From the NCBI RefSeq assembly GCF_014235185.1, contig NZ_CP060131.1, forward strand, positions 1,433,501 through 1,497,500: DNA of 64,000 bases, in the 5' to 3' direction. Position 1 is the stretch's first letter. Every line of letters starts with the position of its first letter. Position numbers and translations under genes: made by a program. Below the pieces are notes generated by a model. That model did not search any database. It was not told where the DNA came from and saw nothing but the letters and a program-made list of their open reading frames with translations. This DNA is from Pseudonocardia petroleophila. GTDB lineage: Bacteria > Actinomycetota > Actinomycetes > Mycobacteriales > Pseudonocardiaceae. This document shows, in pieces, positions 33,644-43,033 of the stretch.

Positions 33644-34402
33644 GTGTTGGACATCGAGGACCTGTCGATCTCCTTCGGCGGCGTGACGGCGCTGGACGGC
33701 ATCGGGCTGCAGGTGGCGGCCGGGGAGATCTGCGGGTTGATCGGGCCGAACGGGGCGGGGAAGACGACCCTGTTCAACTGCGTCACCCGCGTCCACCACC
33801 CGTCCGCCGGCCGGATCGGCATCGGGGACGTCGACGTCCTCTCCCTGCGCCGGCACGAGGTGGTCGCGCACGGCATCGCCCGGACCTTCCAGAACCTCGC
33901 GCTGTTCGCCTCGATGACCGTGCGCGAGAACGTCCTGGCCGGCGTGCAGCACCGCGCCCGGCCCCGCCTCGTCGCGGCGCTCGTCGGCTGGCCCGGCGAG
34001 CGGGCCCGCAGCCGCGCCCTCGACCGCGAGGTGGACGCCCTGATCGACCGGATCGGGCTCGCCGGCGTCGCCGACCGCACCGTCGCCGAACTCCCCTACG
34101 GCACGCTCAAGCGGGTCGAGCTGGCCAGGGCGCTGATCGCCCGGCCCGCCGTGGTCCTGCTCGACGAGCCCGCGGGCGGCCTCACCCACGGCGAGGTGCG
34201 CGAGCTCGGCGAGCTGATCCGGCAGGTCCGCGACGACACCGGCACCGCGTTCCTGCTGGTCGAGCACCACATGGGCCTGGTGATGAGCATCAGCGACCGG
34301 GTGGTCGCGATGGAGTTCGGCCGGGTGATCGCGCAGGGCACACCGGCCGAGATCACCCGTGACCCCGCCGTCGTCGCGTCCTACCTGGGGAGCCGGGCGT
34401 GA
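33644..34402 (+). CDS. Branched-chain-type ABC importer ATPase (LivG-like)
   Basis: A 252-residue ATP-binding subunit starting at GTG 33644 behind an AGGAGG site. Walker A is GPNGAGKT at residues 34-41, the LivG-type motif is IARTFQNLALFASMTVRENV, and Walker B is VVLLDEPAGGL. The ABC signature is atypical: LPYGTLKRVELARAL instead of LSYGQQR. It powers uptake with the LivF-, LivH- and LivM-like subunits that follow. It is the first gene of a long operon in which most junctions overlap. Confidence 0.93.
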   Translation: MLDIEDLSISFGGVTALDGIGLQVAAGEICGLIGPNGAGKTTLFNCVTRVHHPSAGRIGIGDVDVLSLRRHEVVAHGIARTFQNLALFASMTVRENVLAGVQHRARPRLVAALVGWPGERARSRALDREVDALIDRIGLAGVADRTVAELPYGTLKRVELARALIARPAVVLLDEPAGGLTHGEVRELGELIRQVRDDTGTAFLLVEHHMGLVMSISDRVVAMEFGRVIAQGTPAEITRDPAVVASYLGSRA

Positions 34403-35112
34403 GCGCGGTGCTCGGGGTCGCCGGTCTCGACGCCGGGTACGACCGCGTGCAGGTCCTGCGCGGCATCGACCTGGAGGTGCGCAGCGGCGAGGTCGTGGTC
34501 GTGCTCGGGTCCAACGGTGCGGGCAAGACGACGCTGCTGCGGGCCGTCAGCGGACTGCTCCCCCACCGCGGCACGGTCACGCTCGACGGCGTCGACGTCA
34601 GCGGGGCCGCCCCGCACGCCCTGGTGCGCCGCGGGCTGAGCATGGTCCCGCAGGGCCGGGGCACGCTCGCCGCGCTGTCCGTCGAGGACAACCTGCGGGT
34701 CGGCGCCACGGCGCGCGGGGACCGCGAGGGCGTCGCCGGCGACCTGGAGCGCTGGTACGACACCTTCCCCCGGCTGGCCGAGCGCCGGAGGCAGGTCGCG
34801 GGCACGCTCTCCGGCGGCGAGCAGCAGATGCTCGCCATCGCCCGGGCGATGATGAGCAGGCCCCGGCTGCTGCTCTGCGACGAGCCCAGCCTCGGGCTCG
34901 CCCCGCTGGTGACCCGGATGCTGTTCGAGCGCCTGGTGGAGATCAACCGCACCGACGGTGTGGCGCTGCTGCTCGTCGAGCAGAACGCCGACCTCGCCCT
35001 CGAGATCGCCACCCGCGTCTACGTGCTGGAGACCGGCGCGGTGCGCGCCACCGGCCCTGCGGCCGACTTCACCGACAGCGACGCGATCCGCGCCGCCTAC
35101 CTCGGACTGTGA
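34399..35112 (+). CDS. Branched-chain-type ABC importer ATPase (LivF-like)
   Basis: A 237-residue second ATPase of the importer, coupled by GTGA overlap to the first. Walker A is GSNGAGKT at residues 37-44, the signature is LSGGEQQMLAIARAM, and Walker B is LLLCDEPSLGLAPL. The EP-rich GLAP after Walker B is usual for LivF. It forms the ATPase pair with the preceding subunit at the inner face of the membrane. Confidence 0.93.
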   Translation: MSAVLGVAGLDAGYDRVQVLRGIDLEVRSGEVVVVLGSNGAGKTTLLRAVSGLLPHRGTVTLDGVDVSGAAPHALVRRGLSMVPQGRGTLAALSVEDNLRVGATARGDREGVAGDLERWYDTFPRLAERRRQVAGTLSGGEQQMLAIARAMMSRPRLLLCDEPSLGLAPLVTRMLFERLVEINRTDGVALLLVEQNADLALEIATRVYVLETGAVRATGPAADFTDSDAIRAAYLGL

Positions 35113-35119
35113 GGGCCCC

Positions 35120-36010
35120 GTGGAGATCTTCCTGACCCGGCTGTTCAGCGGGTTCGCCGCGGGCTCGGTCTACGCGCTGATCGCGCTGACGCTGGTGATC
35201 GTCTTCCGCAGCTCCGGCACCATCAACTTCGCGCAGGGCGAGTTCGCGCTGTTCACCACCTACCTCGCCTGGTGGCTGAACCAGCTGGGGCTGCCGCTGC
35301 TGGCCGCGCTCCCGGTCGTCGTGCTCGTCGGGTTCGGGATGGGCGCGGCCACCGAGCGCTTCCTCATCTCCCCGATCAGCGCGCGCAGCGAGATGGGCGT
35401 GCTGATCGTCAGCCTGGGGCTGTTCACCGCGCTCAACGGGTTGTCCGGGCTGCTGTGGGGCTCGGACGACAAACCGTTCCGCGGGGTGCTCCCCGCGGGG
35501 TCGTTCGAGATCGGCGGCGCCCTGCTGCCCTACGACGTGGTCGGGCTGATGCTGGTCCTCGTCGCGGTCGTCGTGGCCGTCCACCTGCTGCTGACCCGCA
35601 CCCCCCTCGGGCTGTCGATGCGGGCGGTGGCGACGAACCGCGAGTCCGCAGCGCTCAGCGGCGTCGACGTCGGCCGGGTCCTGATGTCCGGCTGGGGTCT
35701 CGCCGCGGCGATCGGCGCGCTGGCCGGGGTGCTGCTCACACCGGTGCTGCCCCCCAACCAGCTCTCGCTGGCCACGATGTTCACGGTGCTCATCTACGGG
35801 GCCGCGGCGGCGCTGCTCGGCGGGCTCGACAGCATCCGGGGCGCGGTGGTCGGCGGGCTCGCCCTGGGCGTGGCGCAGGCGATGATCGGCGGCTACCTCG
35901 GTGCCGTCGGCGCCGAGATGAAGCTGACGATCGCGTTCCTGATCATCGTCGGGATCCTGGTGGTGCGCCCGGCCGGGCTGTTCGGCACGCGCGGGGTGGT
36001 GCGGGTATGA
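35120..36010 (+). CDS. Branched-chain-type ABC importer permease (LivH-like)
   Basis: A 296-residue membrane subunit with about eight helices. Family markers are GSVYALIALTLVIVFRSSGTIN FAQG (split here for length) near the N-terminus and LGLSMRAVATNRESAALSGV, the cytoplasmic coupling loop. The GTG at 35120, 7 bp after the LivF stop, gives MEIFLTRLFSG as the start. It pairs with the LivM-like permease next to it, overlapping it by ATGA. Confidence 0.92.
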   Translation: MEIFLTRLFSGFAAGSVYALIALTLVIVFRSSGTINFAQGEFALFTTYLAWWLNQLGLPLLAALPVVVLVGFGMGAATERFLISPISARSEMGVLIVSLGLFTALNGLSGLLWGSDDKPFRGVLPAGSFEIGGALLPYDVVGLMLVLVAVVVAVHLLLTRTPLGLSMRAVATNRESAALSGVDVGRVLMSGWGLAAAIGALAGVLLTPVLPPNQLSLATMFTVLIYGAAAALLGGLDSIRGAVVGGLALGVAQAMIGGYLGAVGAEMKLTIAFLIIVGILVVRPAGLFGTRGVVRV

Positions 36011-37086
36011 CCGCCACGACCGAAGCCCCTCCCGCCGCGCCGCGACGCGGACCGCGCGTGGTCGTCCGGGGCGGGCGCACGCACCGCACCGCACTGGCCG
36101 CACTGGCCGTCGCGGCGCTGCTCGCGGCGGCGGGCGGTGCCGGACTGGACCCCTTCCTCCGCGGGCAGGTCACCCTCGTCCTGATCTACGCCGTCGCGAT
36201 CTCCGGACTGAACCTGGTCAACGGCTACACGGGCCTGATTTCCGTCGGGCACTCCGCGTTCTTCGGGCTCGGCGCCTACGTCACGGGCGTGCTCGTCGTC
36301 CGGTTCGACCAGGACCCGCTCTCCACCATCCCGACGGCGATGGCCCTGTGCTTCGTCGTCGGGCTCGCGGTCGGCATCCCCGCGCTGCGGCTGCACGGCC
36401 TCTACCTGGCGACCGTCACGCTCGCCCTCGGCATCGCCTTCCCCGAGGTGGTCGCCCGCCTGGAGGGCCTCACCGGTGGCGCGGCGGGGCTGCAGATCCC
36501 CCGGCGGCTGCTGGCACCGCCGCCGTGGACCGGCCTGACCGTCGGGCAGAAGGACCTGTGGATCTACTGGCTGTCGGTGGTGCTGCTCGCCGTCGTCCTG
36601 CTCGCCGTGCACAACCTGGTCACCAGCCGGTTCGGGCTCGCCATGCGGGCCGTGCGCGACCACGAGGTCGCGGCGGCCGCGTCCGGTGTCGACCTGGCCC
36701 GGGTCAAGGTGCTGGTCTTCGGCCTCTCCGGGGCCGTGACCGGGCTGGGCGGCTGCCTGTTCGCGATGTACATCGGCAGCCTCTCGGCGTCCGGCTCGTT
36801 CTCGCTGCTCCAGGCGATCGCGCTGCTCACCGGGCTCGTCATCGGGGGCAGCGCCACCCGCACGGGCCCGCTGGTCGGTGCGTTCGCCGTGGTCTTCCTC
36901 CCGTACTGGACCTCCTCGATCGGCGCGGGCCAGCTCGCGTCCGTGCTGTTCGGCGTGGTGCTGATCGCGATCGTCTTCGTCATGCCCGAGGGCATCGTCG
37001 GCGGTCTCGCCCGGCTCTCGCGCCGCGTGCTCGTCGTCCGTCCGGCTCCACCCCATCCCCCCTCCGCCCCGAAGGACGCACCATGA
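36007..37086 (+). CDS. Branched-chain-type ABC importer permease (LivM-like)
   Basis: A 359-residue permease with an extended basic, Pro-rich N-terminus before the first helix and about nine helices. Markers are GYTGLISVGHSAFFGLGAYV and RFGLAMRAVRDHEVAAAASG, the coupling loop. It ends in a Pro-rich tail. Both start and stop overlap neighbours through ATGA junctions. Confidence 0.92.
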   Translation: MTATTEAPPAAPRRGPRVVVRGGRTHRTALAALAVAALLAAAGGAGLDPFLRGQVTLVLIYAVAISGLNLVNGYTGLISVGHSAFFGLGAYVTGVLVVRFDQDPLSTIPTAMALCFVVGLAVGIPALRLHGLYLATVTLALGIAFPEVVARLEGLTGGAAGLQIPRRLLAPPPWTGLTVGQKDLWIYWLSVVLLAVVLLAVHNLVTSRFGLAMRAVRDHEVAAAASGVDLARVKVLVFGLSGAVTGLGGCLFAMYIGSLSASGSFSLLQAIALLTGLVIGGSATRTGPLVGAFAVVFLPYWTSSIGAGQLASVLFGVVLIAIVFVMPEGIVGGLARLSRRVLVVRPAPPHPPSAPKDAP

Positions 37087-38351
37087 GAGTCCGTTCCCTG
37101 ATCGCCACCGCGGCGGTCGTGACCTCGTTGACCGCCTGCGCCAACAGCGCCGGGGAGACGTCGGCGCCCGCAGCCGCGACGGGCGACGGCCTGATCTCCA
37201 CCGACGCGTGCACCGACCCGGCCGCGGCCACCGCGCCGATCACCGACACCATCCGGATCGGGTGGACGGCCGCCCTGTCGGGCACCTTCGCCGCCTCCGT
37301 GCGCCAGAGCTTCGACGGGATGCAGGCCCGCATCGACACCGAGAACGCGCGGGGCGGGATCGACGGCGTCATGATCGAGCTCCTGGAGCGCGACGACGCG
37401 TTCCAGCCGGCCCGCGCCAAGGCGAACGTCACCGAGCTGATCCAGCGCGAGGACGTCGACATCATCGGCGTCGCCGGGGCCGGGCAGCTGGGCGCGGTGA
37501 TCGACGACCAGAACGCGGCCTGCGTGCCCGCGCTGATGACCGGCACGTCGGCCGCGCAGTTCCGCGACGTCACGACCTACCCGTGGACGACCCAGTCACT
37601 GCCGGCGGGCACCGGGGAGGCCACCTTCCAGGCCGGCTACATCGCCGAGACCTTCCCGGACGCGCGGGTCGGCGTCCTGGAGAACCAGACGGAGTCCGGC
37701 AAGGCCTCCTCCGCCGCGTTCCAGGCGGCCGCCGAGGCCGCGGGCGTCGAGGTGGTCACGACCGTCCCCCTCGGCGACGACAAGATCGTCGCGTTGACGT
37801 CGCTGCAGGAGGCCGGCGCCGACGTCTACCTCGTCGCGGGCGTCGTGACCGACTGCCTGGCCGTCTCCGAGGCGCTGGGCCGGGTGTCCTACCAGCCGAG
37901 GCTGGTCGTCCAGGCCTCGACCTGCGCCGACGCCGACCTCATCTTCAAGCCGGCCGGGGCCGTCGCCGACGGCCAGATCGTCGGCAGCTACATGCGCCTG
38001 CCCGCCGACCCGGTGCAGAGTGCCGAGCCCGCCGTCCAGGAGTACCTCGCCGCCGCGGCCGCCGCCGGGCTGGAGTCGCCCACCTCGGCCTACGCGGTGG
38101 ACGGCTGGATCAAGGCCGACGTCACGATCGCCGCCATCCGCGCCGCCGCCGAAGGACCCCACGGGCTCAGCCGCGCGAGCATCATGACGGCCGCGCTGAA
38201 CCAGGACTACGCGCCGCCGATGTACCTCGACGGCATCCGGTTCGTGTCCACCCCCGAGCGGTTCACCGGCACCACCGCGCTGCAGGCGCTGCGGTGGGAC
38301 GCCGCCGCACAGGCCTTCGAGCCCGTCGGCACCCCGATCGCCATCGGCTGA
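37083..38351 (+). CDS. Substrate-binding lipoprotein of the ABC importer
   Basis: A 422-residue periplasmic-binding (type I fold, LivK-like) lipoprotein. The signal peptide ends in the lipobox SLTACA with C19 as the lipid-anchored Cys. The mature part begins with IRIGWTAALSGTFAASVRQS and contains ELLERDDAFQPARAKANVTE, typical of this family. The ligand cannot be read from sequence; the downstream CoA-ligase and thiolase suggest a carboxylic acid rather than an amino acid. Confidence 0.9.
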   Translation: MRVRSLIATAAVVTSLTACANSAGETSAPAAATGDGLISTDACTDPAAATAPITDTIRIGWTAALSGTFAASVRQSFDGMQARIDTENARGGIDGVMIELLERDDAFQPARAKANVTELIQREDVDIIGVAGAGQLGAVIDDQNAACVPALMTGTSAAQFRDVTTYPWTTQSLPAGTGEATFQAGYIAETFPDARVGVLENQTESGKASSAAFQAAAEAAGVEVVTTVPLGDDKIVALTSLQEAGADVYLVAGVVTDCLAVSEALGRVSYQPRLVVQASTCADADLIFKPAGAVADGQIVGSYMRLPADPVQSAEPAVQEYLAAAAAAGLESPTSAYAVDGWIKADVTIAAIRAAAEGPHGLSRASIMTAALNQDYAPPMYLDGIRFVSTPERFTGTTALQALRWDAAAQAFEPVGTPIAIG

Positions 38352-38379
38352 AGCACCACGAGAGGACACGCACCGCATC

Positions 38380-39732
38380 ATGGCCACCGTGGACCCGGAC
38401 GTCCGGGCCGTCCTGGACGAGCTCGCCGCCGGCGCGTACGACACCGGGCGGATCGACCGCTCGGAGACCGACGAACAGCGTCGCAGCGCGATCGAGACCG
38501 ACCCGCTGCTGCGCCGGGAGACCGCGCCGGGCCTGCGGACCCGCGACCTGCTGGTGCCCGGCCCGCACGGGGACGTCCCCGTGCGGGCCTACCTGCCGGC
38601 CGGCACCGGGGAGCCACCCGGGGTGGCGATGTACTTCCACGGAGGGGGGTTCCACAGCGGCACCATCGACCTCTACGACGCCACCTGCCGCGAGCTCGCG
38701 GCCGGGAGCGGGTGCGCGATCGTGTCGGTCGGGTACCGGCTCGCCCCCGAGCACCCGTACCCCGTCCCGCTGGACGACTGCTTCGCCGCCACCGCCTGGG
38801 TGCAGGACAACGCCGCGGAGCTGGGGGTCGACGGTGCGCGGCTCGCCGTCGTGGGGGGCAGCGCGGGCGGCAACCTCGCCGCCGCGGTGGCCCTGCGGGC
38901 CCGCGACGGGTCGGGCCCGCGCATCACGCACCAGGTGCTGCTGTTCCCCGCCGCGGGACACCGCCCGGACAGCCCGTCGATGCACGAGTTCGCACAGGGG
39001 TACTGGCTCACCGCCGACACCGTCGAGTACTGCTGGCACACCTACCTGCCGCGGCCGGAGGACCGCACCGACCCGTACGCGTCACCGATCGACGCACCGG
39101 ACCTCTCCGGGCTGCCGCCGGCGCTGGTGATCACCGCCGAGTGCGACCCGCTGCGCGACGTCGGCGAGCTCTACGCCCAGCGGCTCGCCGACGCCGGGGT
39201 GGCGACCCGGCTGTCGCGCTACTTCGGCACCATCCACGGCTTCACCCTCATGGCGGGCCGGATCCGGCGGGGGCGCGAGGCGCTCGCCGAGGTCGCCGCG
39301 TCGCTGGCGGGCGCGCTCCGCTCGCCCCACGGACACGACGGGCTGGTGGCCTCCGCCCTCGCGGCGGAGGTCGTGCGCCGCTACTTCGAGGACGAGCTGC
39401 ACCACGCCGACCTCGACGGGGCCGACGCCCTGCACGGCGAGGACTACGTCTGGCACGCCCCGAACGGCCGCTCCCTGGACCGGGACGAGACCTCCCGCTT
39501 CGTGCGGAGCCTCTACCGGGCGCACAGCGACGTCACCGTCGACGTGCACGACCTCGTCGCGCAGGGCGACCGGTGCGTCGCCCGGTTCACGATGGCCGGC
39601 CGGCAGACCGGGACCTGGATGGGGGTCGGCCCGGCGGACCAGAAGATGAGCATGCGCGGGCAGATCCTGTGCCGGGTGCGCGACGGGCGCATCGTCGAGG
39701 CGTGGGAGCTGATCGTCGAGGAGCGGGGATGA
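38380..39732 (+). CDS. Hormone-sensitive-lipase-type hydrolase fused to a SnoaL-like domain
   Basis: A 450-residue two-domain protein. Residues 1-310 are an HSL-family alpha/beta-hydrolase, with oxyanion motif HGGG at 87-90, nucleophile elbow GGSAGG (S161), acid in ECDPLRD and His in TIHGFTLM. Residues about 325-450 resemble an NTF2/SnoaL-like domain (VVRRYFEDELHHADLDGADA, HEDYVWHAPNG-like, RDGRIVEAWELI). Fusion of the two is unusual. It may cleave an ester, amide or lactone imported by the transporter, with the second domain binding the product. It overlaps the ligase gene by ATGA. Confidence 0.83.
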   Translation: MATVDPDVRAVLDELAAGAYDTGRIDRSETDEQRRSAIETDPLLRRETAPGLRTRDLLVPGPHGDVPVRAYLPAGTGEPPGVAMYFHGGGFHSGTIDLYDATCRELAAGSGCAIVSVGYRLAPEHPYPVPLDDCFAATAWVQDNAAELGVDGARLAVVGGSAGGNLAAAVALRARDGSGPRITHQVLLFPAAGHRPDSPSMHEFAQGYWLTADTVEYCWHTYLPRPEDRTDPYASPIDAPDLSGLPPALVITAECDPLRDVGELYAQRLADAGVATRLSRYFGTIHGFTLMAGRIRRGREALAEVAASLAGALRSPHGHDGLVASALAAEVVRRYFEDELHHADLDGADALHGEDYVWHAPNGRSLDRDETSRFVRSLYRAHSDVTVDVHDLVAQGDRCVARFTMAGRQTGTWMGVGPADQKMSMRGQILCRVRDGRIVEAWELIVEERG

Positions 39733-41213
39733 CGCTGCACCTCTCCGCCGTGCTCGGCGCGCTCCCCGGCCGGTCCGACGACGACGCCGTGCTGCGGTTC
39801 GGCGACGCCGTCTGGACCCTGCGCGAGCTCCGCACCCGCGGTGACCGGCTGGCCGCGGCGCTGCGGGCCCGGGGCGTCGGGCCGGGCGACCGGGTGGCCT
39901 TCCACGACACCACGTCGCCGCACACGTTCGTCGCGCTCCGGGCGGTGACCCACCTCGGCGCCGTGCTCGTGCCCCTGAACTGGCGGCTGACCCCGACCGG
40001 CCTGGCCGAGCTGATCGCCGACTGCGACGCCCGGGTCGTCCTCGCCGGACCCGGGGCCCCGCACGCGCTGCCCGGTGCCGTCGCGCTGGACGACCTCGTC
40101 GCGGAGGCGGGAGCCGACCCCGGCCCGGTCGTCGGCGGACCCGACGACGTGGCCGTCCAGATGTACTCCTCGGGCACCACCGGCGTCCCCAAGGGCGTGC
40201 TGCTGACCCATCGCAACCTGCTCGGCAAGTTCGTCGGCCGCCCGTCGGTGTGGGGGGTCGGACCCGGCGACGTCGTGCTCGCGACGATGCCGTACTTCCA
40301 CATCGGCGGACTGGGCTGGGCGCTCGCGGGCCTCGTGCACGGCGCCGTGGTCGTCGCGGGTCCGGCGCTCGGCCCGGCCGAGACCGCCGAGCAGGTGCGG
40401 CGCACCGGCGTGACGCACGCCTTCTGGGTGCCCGCCGTCCTCGTCGCGCTCCTCGACGCGGGCGTCGACCTGGCGATGCCGGACCTGCGGGTGGTCGTGT
40501 ACGGCGCCGCGCCGCTGGAACGGTCCGTGCTCGACGTCGCCCTCATGGTCCTGGACTGCGATCTGGTGCAGGGCTACGGGCTCACGGAGACCACCGGGCA
40601 GGTGCTGAGCCTCTCGGCCGAGGACCACCGGCGGTGGGCCGGCGCACCCGGGCCGCTGCCGACCGGGCGGCCCGACCCGGGCGTCGAGGTGCGGATCCGG
40701 CCGCTGCCCGGTGACGGGGCGACCGCACCGGACGGGATCGGGGAGATCGAGATTCGCGGTGAGCAGGTCACGCCCGGCTACTGGCGCCTCCCCGACGCCC
40801 GGCCCGTCGACGAGGACGGCTGGCTGCGCACCGGGGACTGCGGGCGCAGCGACGACGACGGCTACGTGTGGGTCGTCGACCGGATCAAGGATCTGATCAT
40901 CAGCGGCGGGGAGAACATCACCCCGGCCGAGATCGAGGCGGTGCTCGACGAGCACCCGATGGTCCGCGAGTGCTGCGTGGTCGCCCGCGCGTCCCGCCGG
41001 TGGGGTGAGGTGCCGCTCGCCGTCGTCGTGCCGGTCGACCACGCGCAGGCCGACGCCGACACCCTGCTCGCCCACTGCGCCGCGCGGCTCCCCGCCTTCC
41101 GGCGACCCGCCGCGGTCGAGTTCGCCGGGGAACTGCCCCGCAACGCGATCGGCAAGGTGCTCAAGAACGAGGTGCGCCGCCGCTTCGCGGGCGCCGACGG
41201 AGGTGCGCGGTGA
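39729..41213 (+). CDS. Acyl-CoA synthetase (ANL superfamily)
   Basis: A 494-residue AMP-forming ligase. The phosphate loop is MYSSGTTGVPKGVLLTHRN. Other motifs are GYGLTETTG, the hinge VVDRIKDLIISGGENITPAE, and the catalytic Lys near the end in RNAIGKVLKNE. It would turn the released acid into a CoA ester before thiolysis. The acid-binding pocket does not identify a substrate by eye. It is translationally coupled on both sides (ATGA before, GTGA after). Confidence 0.92.
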   Translation: MTLHLSAVLGALPGRSDDDAVLRFGDAVWTLRELRTRGDRLAAALRARGVGPGDRVAFHDTTSPHTFVALRAVTHLGAVLVPLNWRLTPTGLAELIADCDARVVLAGPGAPHALPGAVALDDLVAEAGADPGPVVGGPDDVAVQMYSSGTTGVPKGVLLTHRNLLGKFVGRPSVWGVGPGDVVLATMPYFHIGGLGWALAGLVHGAVVVAGPALGPAETAEQVRRTGVTHAFWVPAVLVALLDAGVDLAMPDLRVVVYGAAPLERSVLDVALMVLDCDLVQGYGLTETTGQVLSLSAEDHRRWAGAPGPLPTGRPDPGVEVRIRPLPGDGATAPDGIGEIEIRGEQVTPGYWRLPDARPVDEDGWLRTGDCGRSDDDGYVWVVDRIKDLIISGGENITPAEIEAVLDEHPMVRECCVVARASRRWGEVPLAVVVPVDHAQADADTLLAHCAARLPAFRRPAAVEFAGELPRNAIGKVLKNEVRRRFAGADGGAR

Positions 41214-42430
41214 CCGTCCACGTGCTCGGAGGGGCGCAGACCGACTTCGCCAGGGTCTGGTCCCGGGAGTCCACCGAACCGATCTGGGCGATGCTCTCCG
41301 CCGTCGTCCCGGCCGCGCTGGCCGACGCCGGGGTCGACGCCGCCGACGTCGAGGCCGGGCACGTCGCCAACCTCGCGGGCGAGCTGTTCGCGGGCCAGGC
41401 GCACCTGGGGGCGATGCTGCCGGCCCTGGACCCCGCCTGGTCGGACCTCCCCACCTCCCGGCACGAGGCCGCCTGCGCCTCGGGCGGCGTCGCCCTGCTG
41501 GCCGCGGCCGCGGAGATCGAGGCGGGTCGCTACGACGCGGTGCTGGTCGTGGGCGTCGAGCAGATGCGCAGCGTCGCCGGGACCGAGGCGGCCCGGCACC
41601 TGGGTTCCGCGGCCTGGGTCGGGCGCGACGAGATCCGGGACGGCCTGCCGTGGCCGTCGCTGTTCGAGGCGATCGCCCAGGAGGTCGACGACCGGTACGG
41701 GCTCGACCGCGACCACCTGACCGCCCTCGCCGTCGCGGCCCGGGAGCGGGCCACGCACAACCCGTCGGCCCAGACCCGCTCGTGGCACCGGTCCGACGCC
41801 GACTTCGCCGCGGACGACCAGACGAACCCGCTGGTCACCGGCCGGATGCGGCAGAGCGACTGCGGCCGGATCACCGACGGCGCGGCCGCGGTGGTGCTGG
41901 CCGGGGACGCCTTCACCGAGCGGTGGCGACGGCGGCACCGGGCCCCGGCCCCACCGCACCTCGCCGGGTGGGGACACCGGACGGCGACGCTGTCGCTGGC
42001 CGACAAGCTCGCCGCGAGCCGGGGCGGGCCGTACCTGTTCCCGCACCTGCGGCGGGCCGTCACCGAGGCCTACGACCGCGCCGGGATCGGCGGGCCCGCC
42101 GACCTCGACGTGATCGAGACCCACGACTGCTTCACCATCACCGAGTACGTCGCGCTGGACCACCTCGGCATCACCCCGCCGGGCCGCAACCACGAGGCCG
42201 TCGAGGACGGGCGGATCTTCGCGGGCGGGGCCGTCCCGGTGAACCCGTCGGGCGGGCTGCTCGCCGCAGGGCACCCGGTCGGGGCGACGGGGGTCCGGAT
42301 GCTGCTCGACCTCGCGCGGCAGCTCACCGGTCGGGCCGAGGGCTACCAGGTCGAGGGCGCCCGGCGCGGGGCGATGCTCAACATCGGGGGCAGCGCCGCG
42401 ACCGTGGTGACCGCGGTGCTCGCCCGCTGA
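41210..42430 (+). CDS. Thiolase-family protein (SCP2-type)
   Basis: A 406-residue thiolase starting at a GTG that overlaps the ligase stop. The nucleophilic Cys is C89 in HEAACASGGVA and the catalytic His is in GHPVGATGVRM. The C-terminal motif reads NIGGSAAT, lacking the second Cys of classical biosynthetic thiolases, as in SCP2-type members that act on branched or steroid acyl-CoAs. A distinct HDCFTITEYVALDHLG segment also fits that group. It completes the operon after transport, hydrolysis and CoA activation. Confidence 0.9.
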   Translation: MTVHVLGGAQTDFARVWSRESTEPIWAMLSAVVPAALADAGVDAADVEAGHVANLAGELFAGQAHLGAMLPALDPAWSDLPTSRHEAACASGGVALLAAAAEIEAGRYDAVLVVGVEQMRSVAGTEAARHLGSAAWVGRDEIRDGLPWPSLFEAIAQEVDDRYGLDRDHLTALAVAARERATHNPSAQTRSWHRSDADFAADDQTNPLVTGRMRQSDCGRITDGAAAVVLAGDAFTERWRRRHRAPAPPHLAGWGHRTATLSLADKLAASRGGPYLFPHLRRAVTEAYDRAGIGGPADLDVIETHDCFTITEYVALDHLGITPPGRNHEAVEDGRIFAGGAVPVNPSGGLLAAGHPVGATGVRMLLDLARQLTGRAEGYQVEGARRGAMLNIGGSAATVVTAVLAR

Positions 42431-42434
42431 CCGG

Positions 42435-42980
42435 TCAGGGGCGGGGGTAGCGGATCAGCAGGCTGGCGTGCACGTCGGCGTCGAGGCCCGCCGCGTAGCC
42501 GTGCGGCACGTCCGACGCCCACTCCAGGTGCTCCCCGGGGCCCGCGCGCCGGGGGGCGTCGGTCGGGCCGGCCTCGAGCGTCCCGGCGAACACGGTGACG
42601 TGCTCGGTGACGCCCGCGTGGTGGGCCGGGGAGGTCTGGGCGGCGCCGGCGGGCAGGTGCATGCGGTAGAGCTCGTAGGTGACCGGGCCGTCGTCGAACA
42701 CCCGCAGCAGGGCCATCTCCGCAGCCGACCCGCGGACCGGTCCGGGCGCCGCGACCAGGGCCGTCAGGGGGAGGCCGAGCGCGCTCGTCACCGCGTAGAG
42801 GGTCTCCAGCGTGGGGTTGCGGGTGCCGGACTCCAGGCCGGACAGCGTCGCCTTCCCGATCCCCGCCCGCCGGGCCAGCTCCGAGAGCGACAGTCCCCGT
42901 TCGCCGCGCAGGGCCGTCACGCGCGCGCCGATGCCGGTGCTCTCCGTCAGAGCGGGGCGGCCTTCCTCGGCGCTGGGCAT
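42435..42980 (-). CDS. XRE-cupin transcriptional regulator
   Basis: A 181-residue regulator from the ATG at 42980. Residues about 15-75 are an XRE helix-turn-helix (LRGERGLSLSELARRAGIGK, then ATLSGLESGTRNPTLETLY). The C-terminal half is a cupin barrel (TSPAHHAGVTEHVTVFAGTL), probably binding a small ligand. It is divergent from the BenE symporter, and the palindrome between them is the likely operator. The same frame stays open upstream as antisense of BenE; that part is excluded. Confidence 0.87.
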   Translation of the reverse strand: MPSAEEGRPALTESTGIGARVTALRGERGLSLSELARRAGIGKATLSGLESGTRNPTLETLYAVTSALGLPLTALVAAPGPVRGSAAEMALLRVFDDGPVTYELYRMHLPAGAAQTSPAHHAGVTEHVTVFAGTLEAGPTDAPRRAGPGEHLEWASDVPHGYAAGLDADVHASLLIRYPRP

Positions 42981-42997
42981 CGGGCTATCGTGCCATC

Positions 42998-43013
42998 GTT
43001 CCGTAAACGGAAC
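42998..43013. promoter_or_regulatory. Perfect palindrome in the XRE-cupin/BenE intergenic region
   Basis: GTTCCGT and ACGGAAC face each other across two A residues: 16 bp, fully symmetric in the arms. It lies 18 bp before the XRE-cupin start and about 95 bp before BenE. This is the most operator-like site in the window. Confidence 0.65.
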
Positions 43014-43033
43014 ACTTGAGCATCCGGCCGGTT

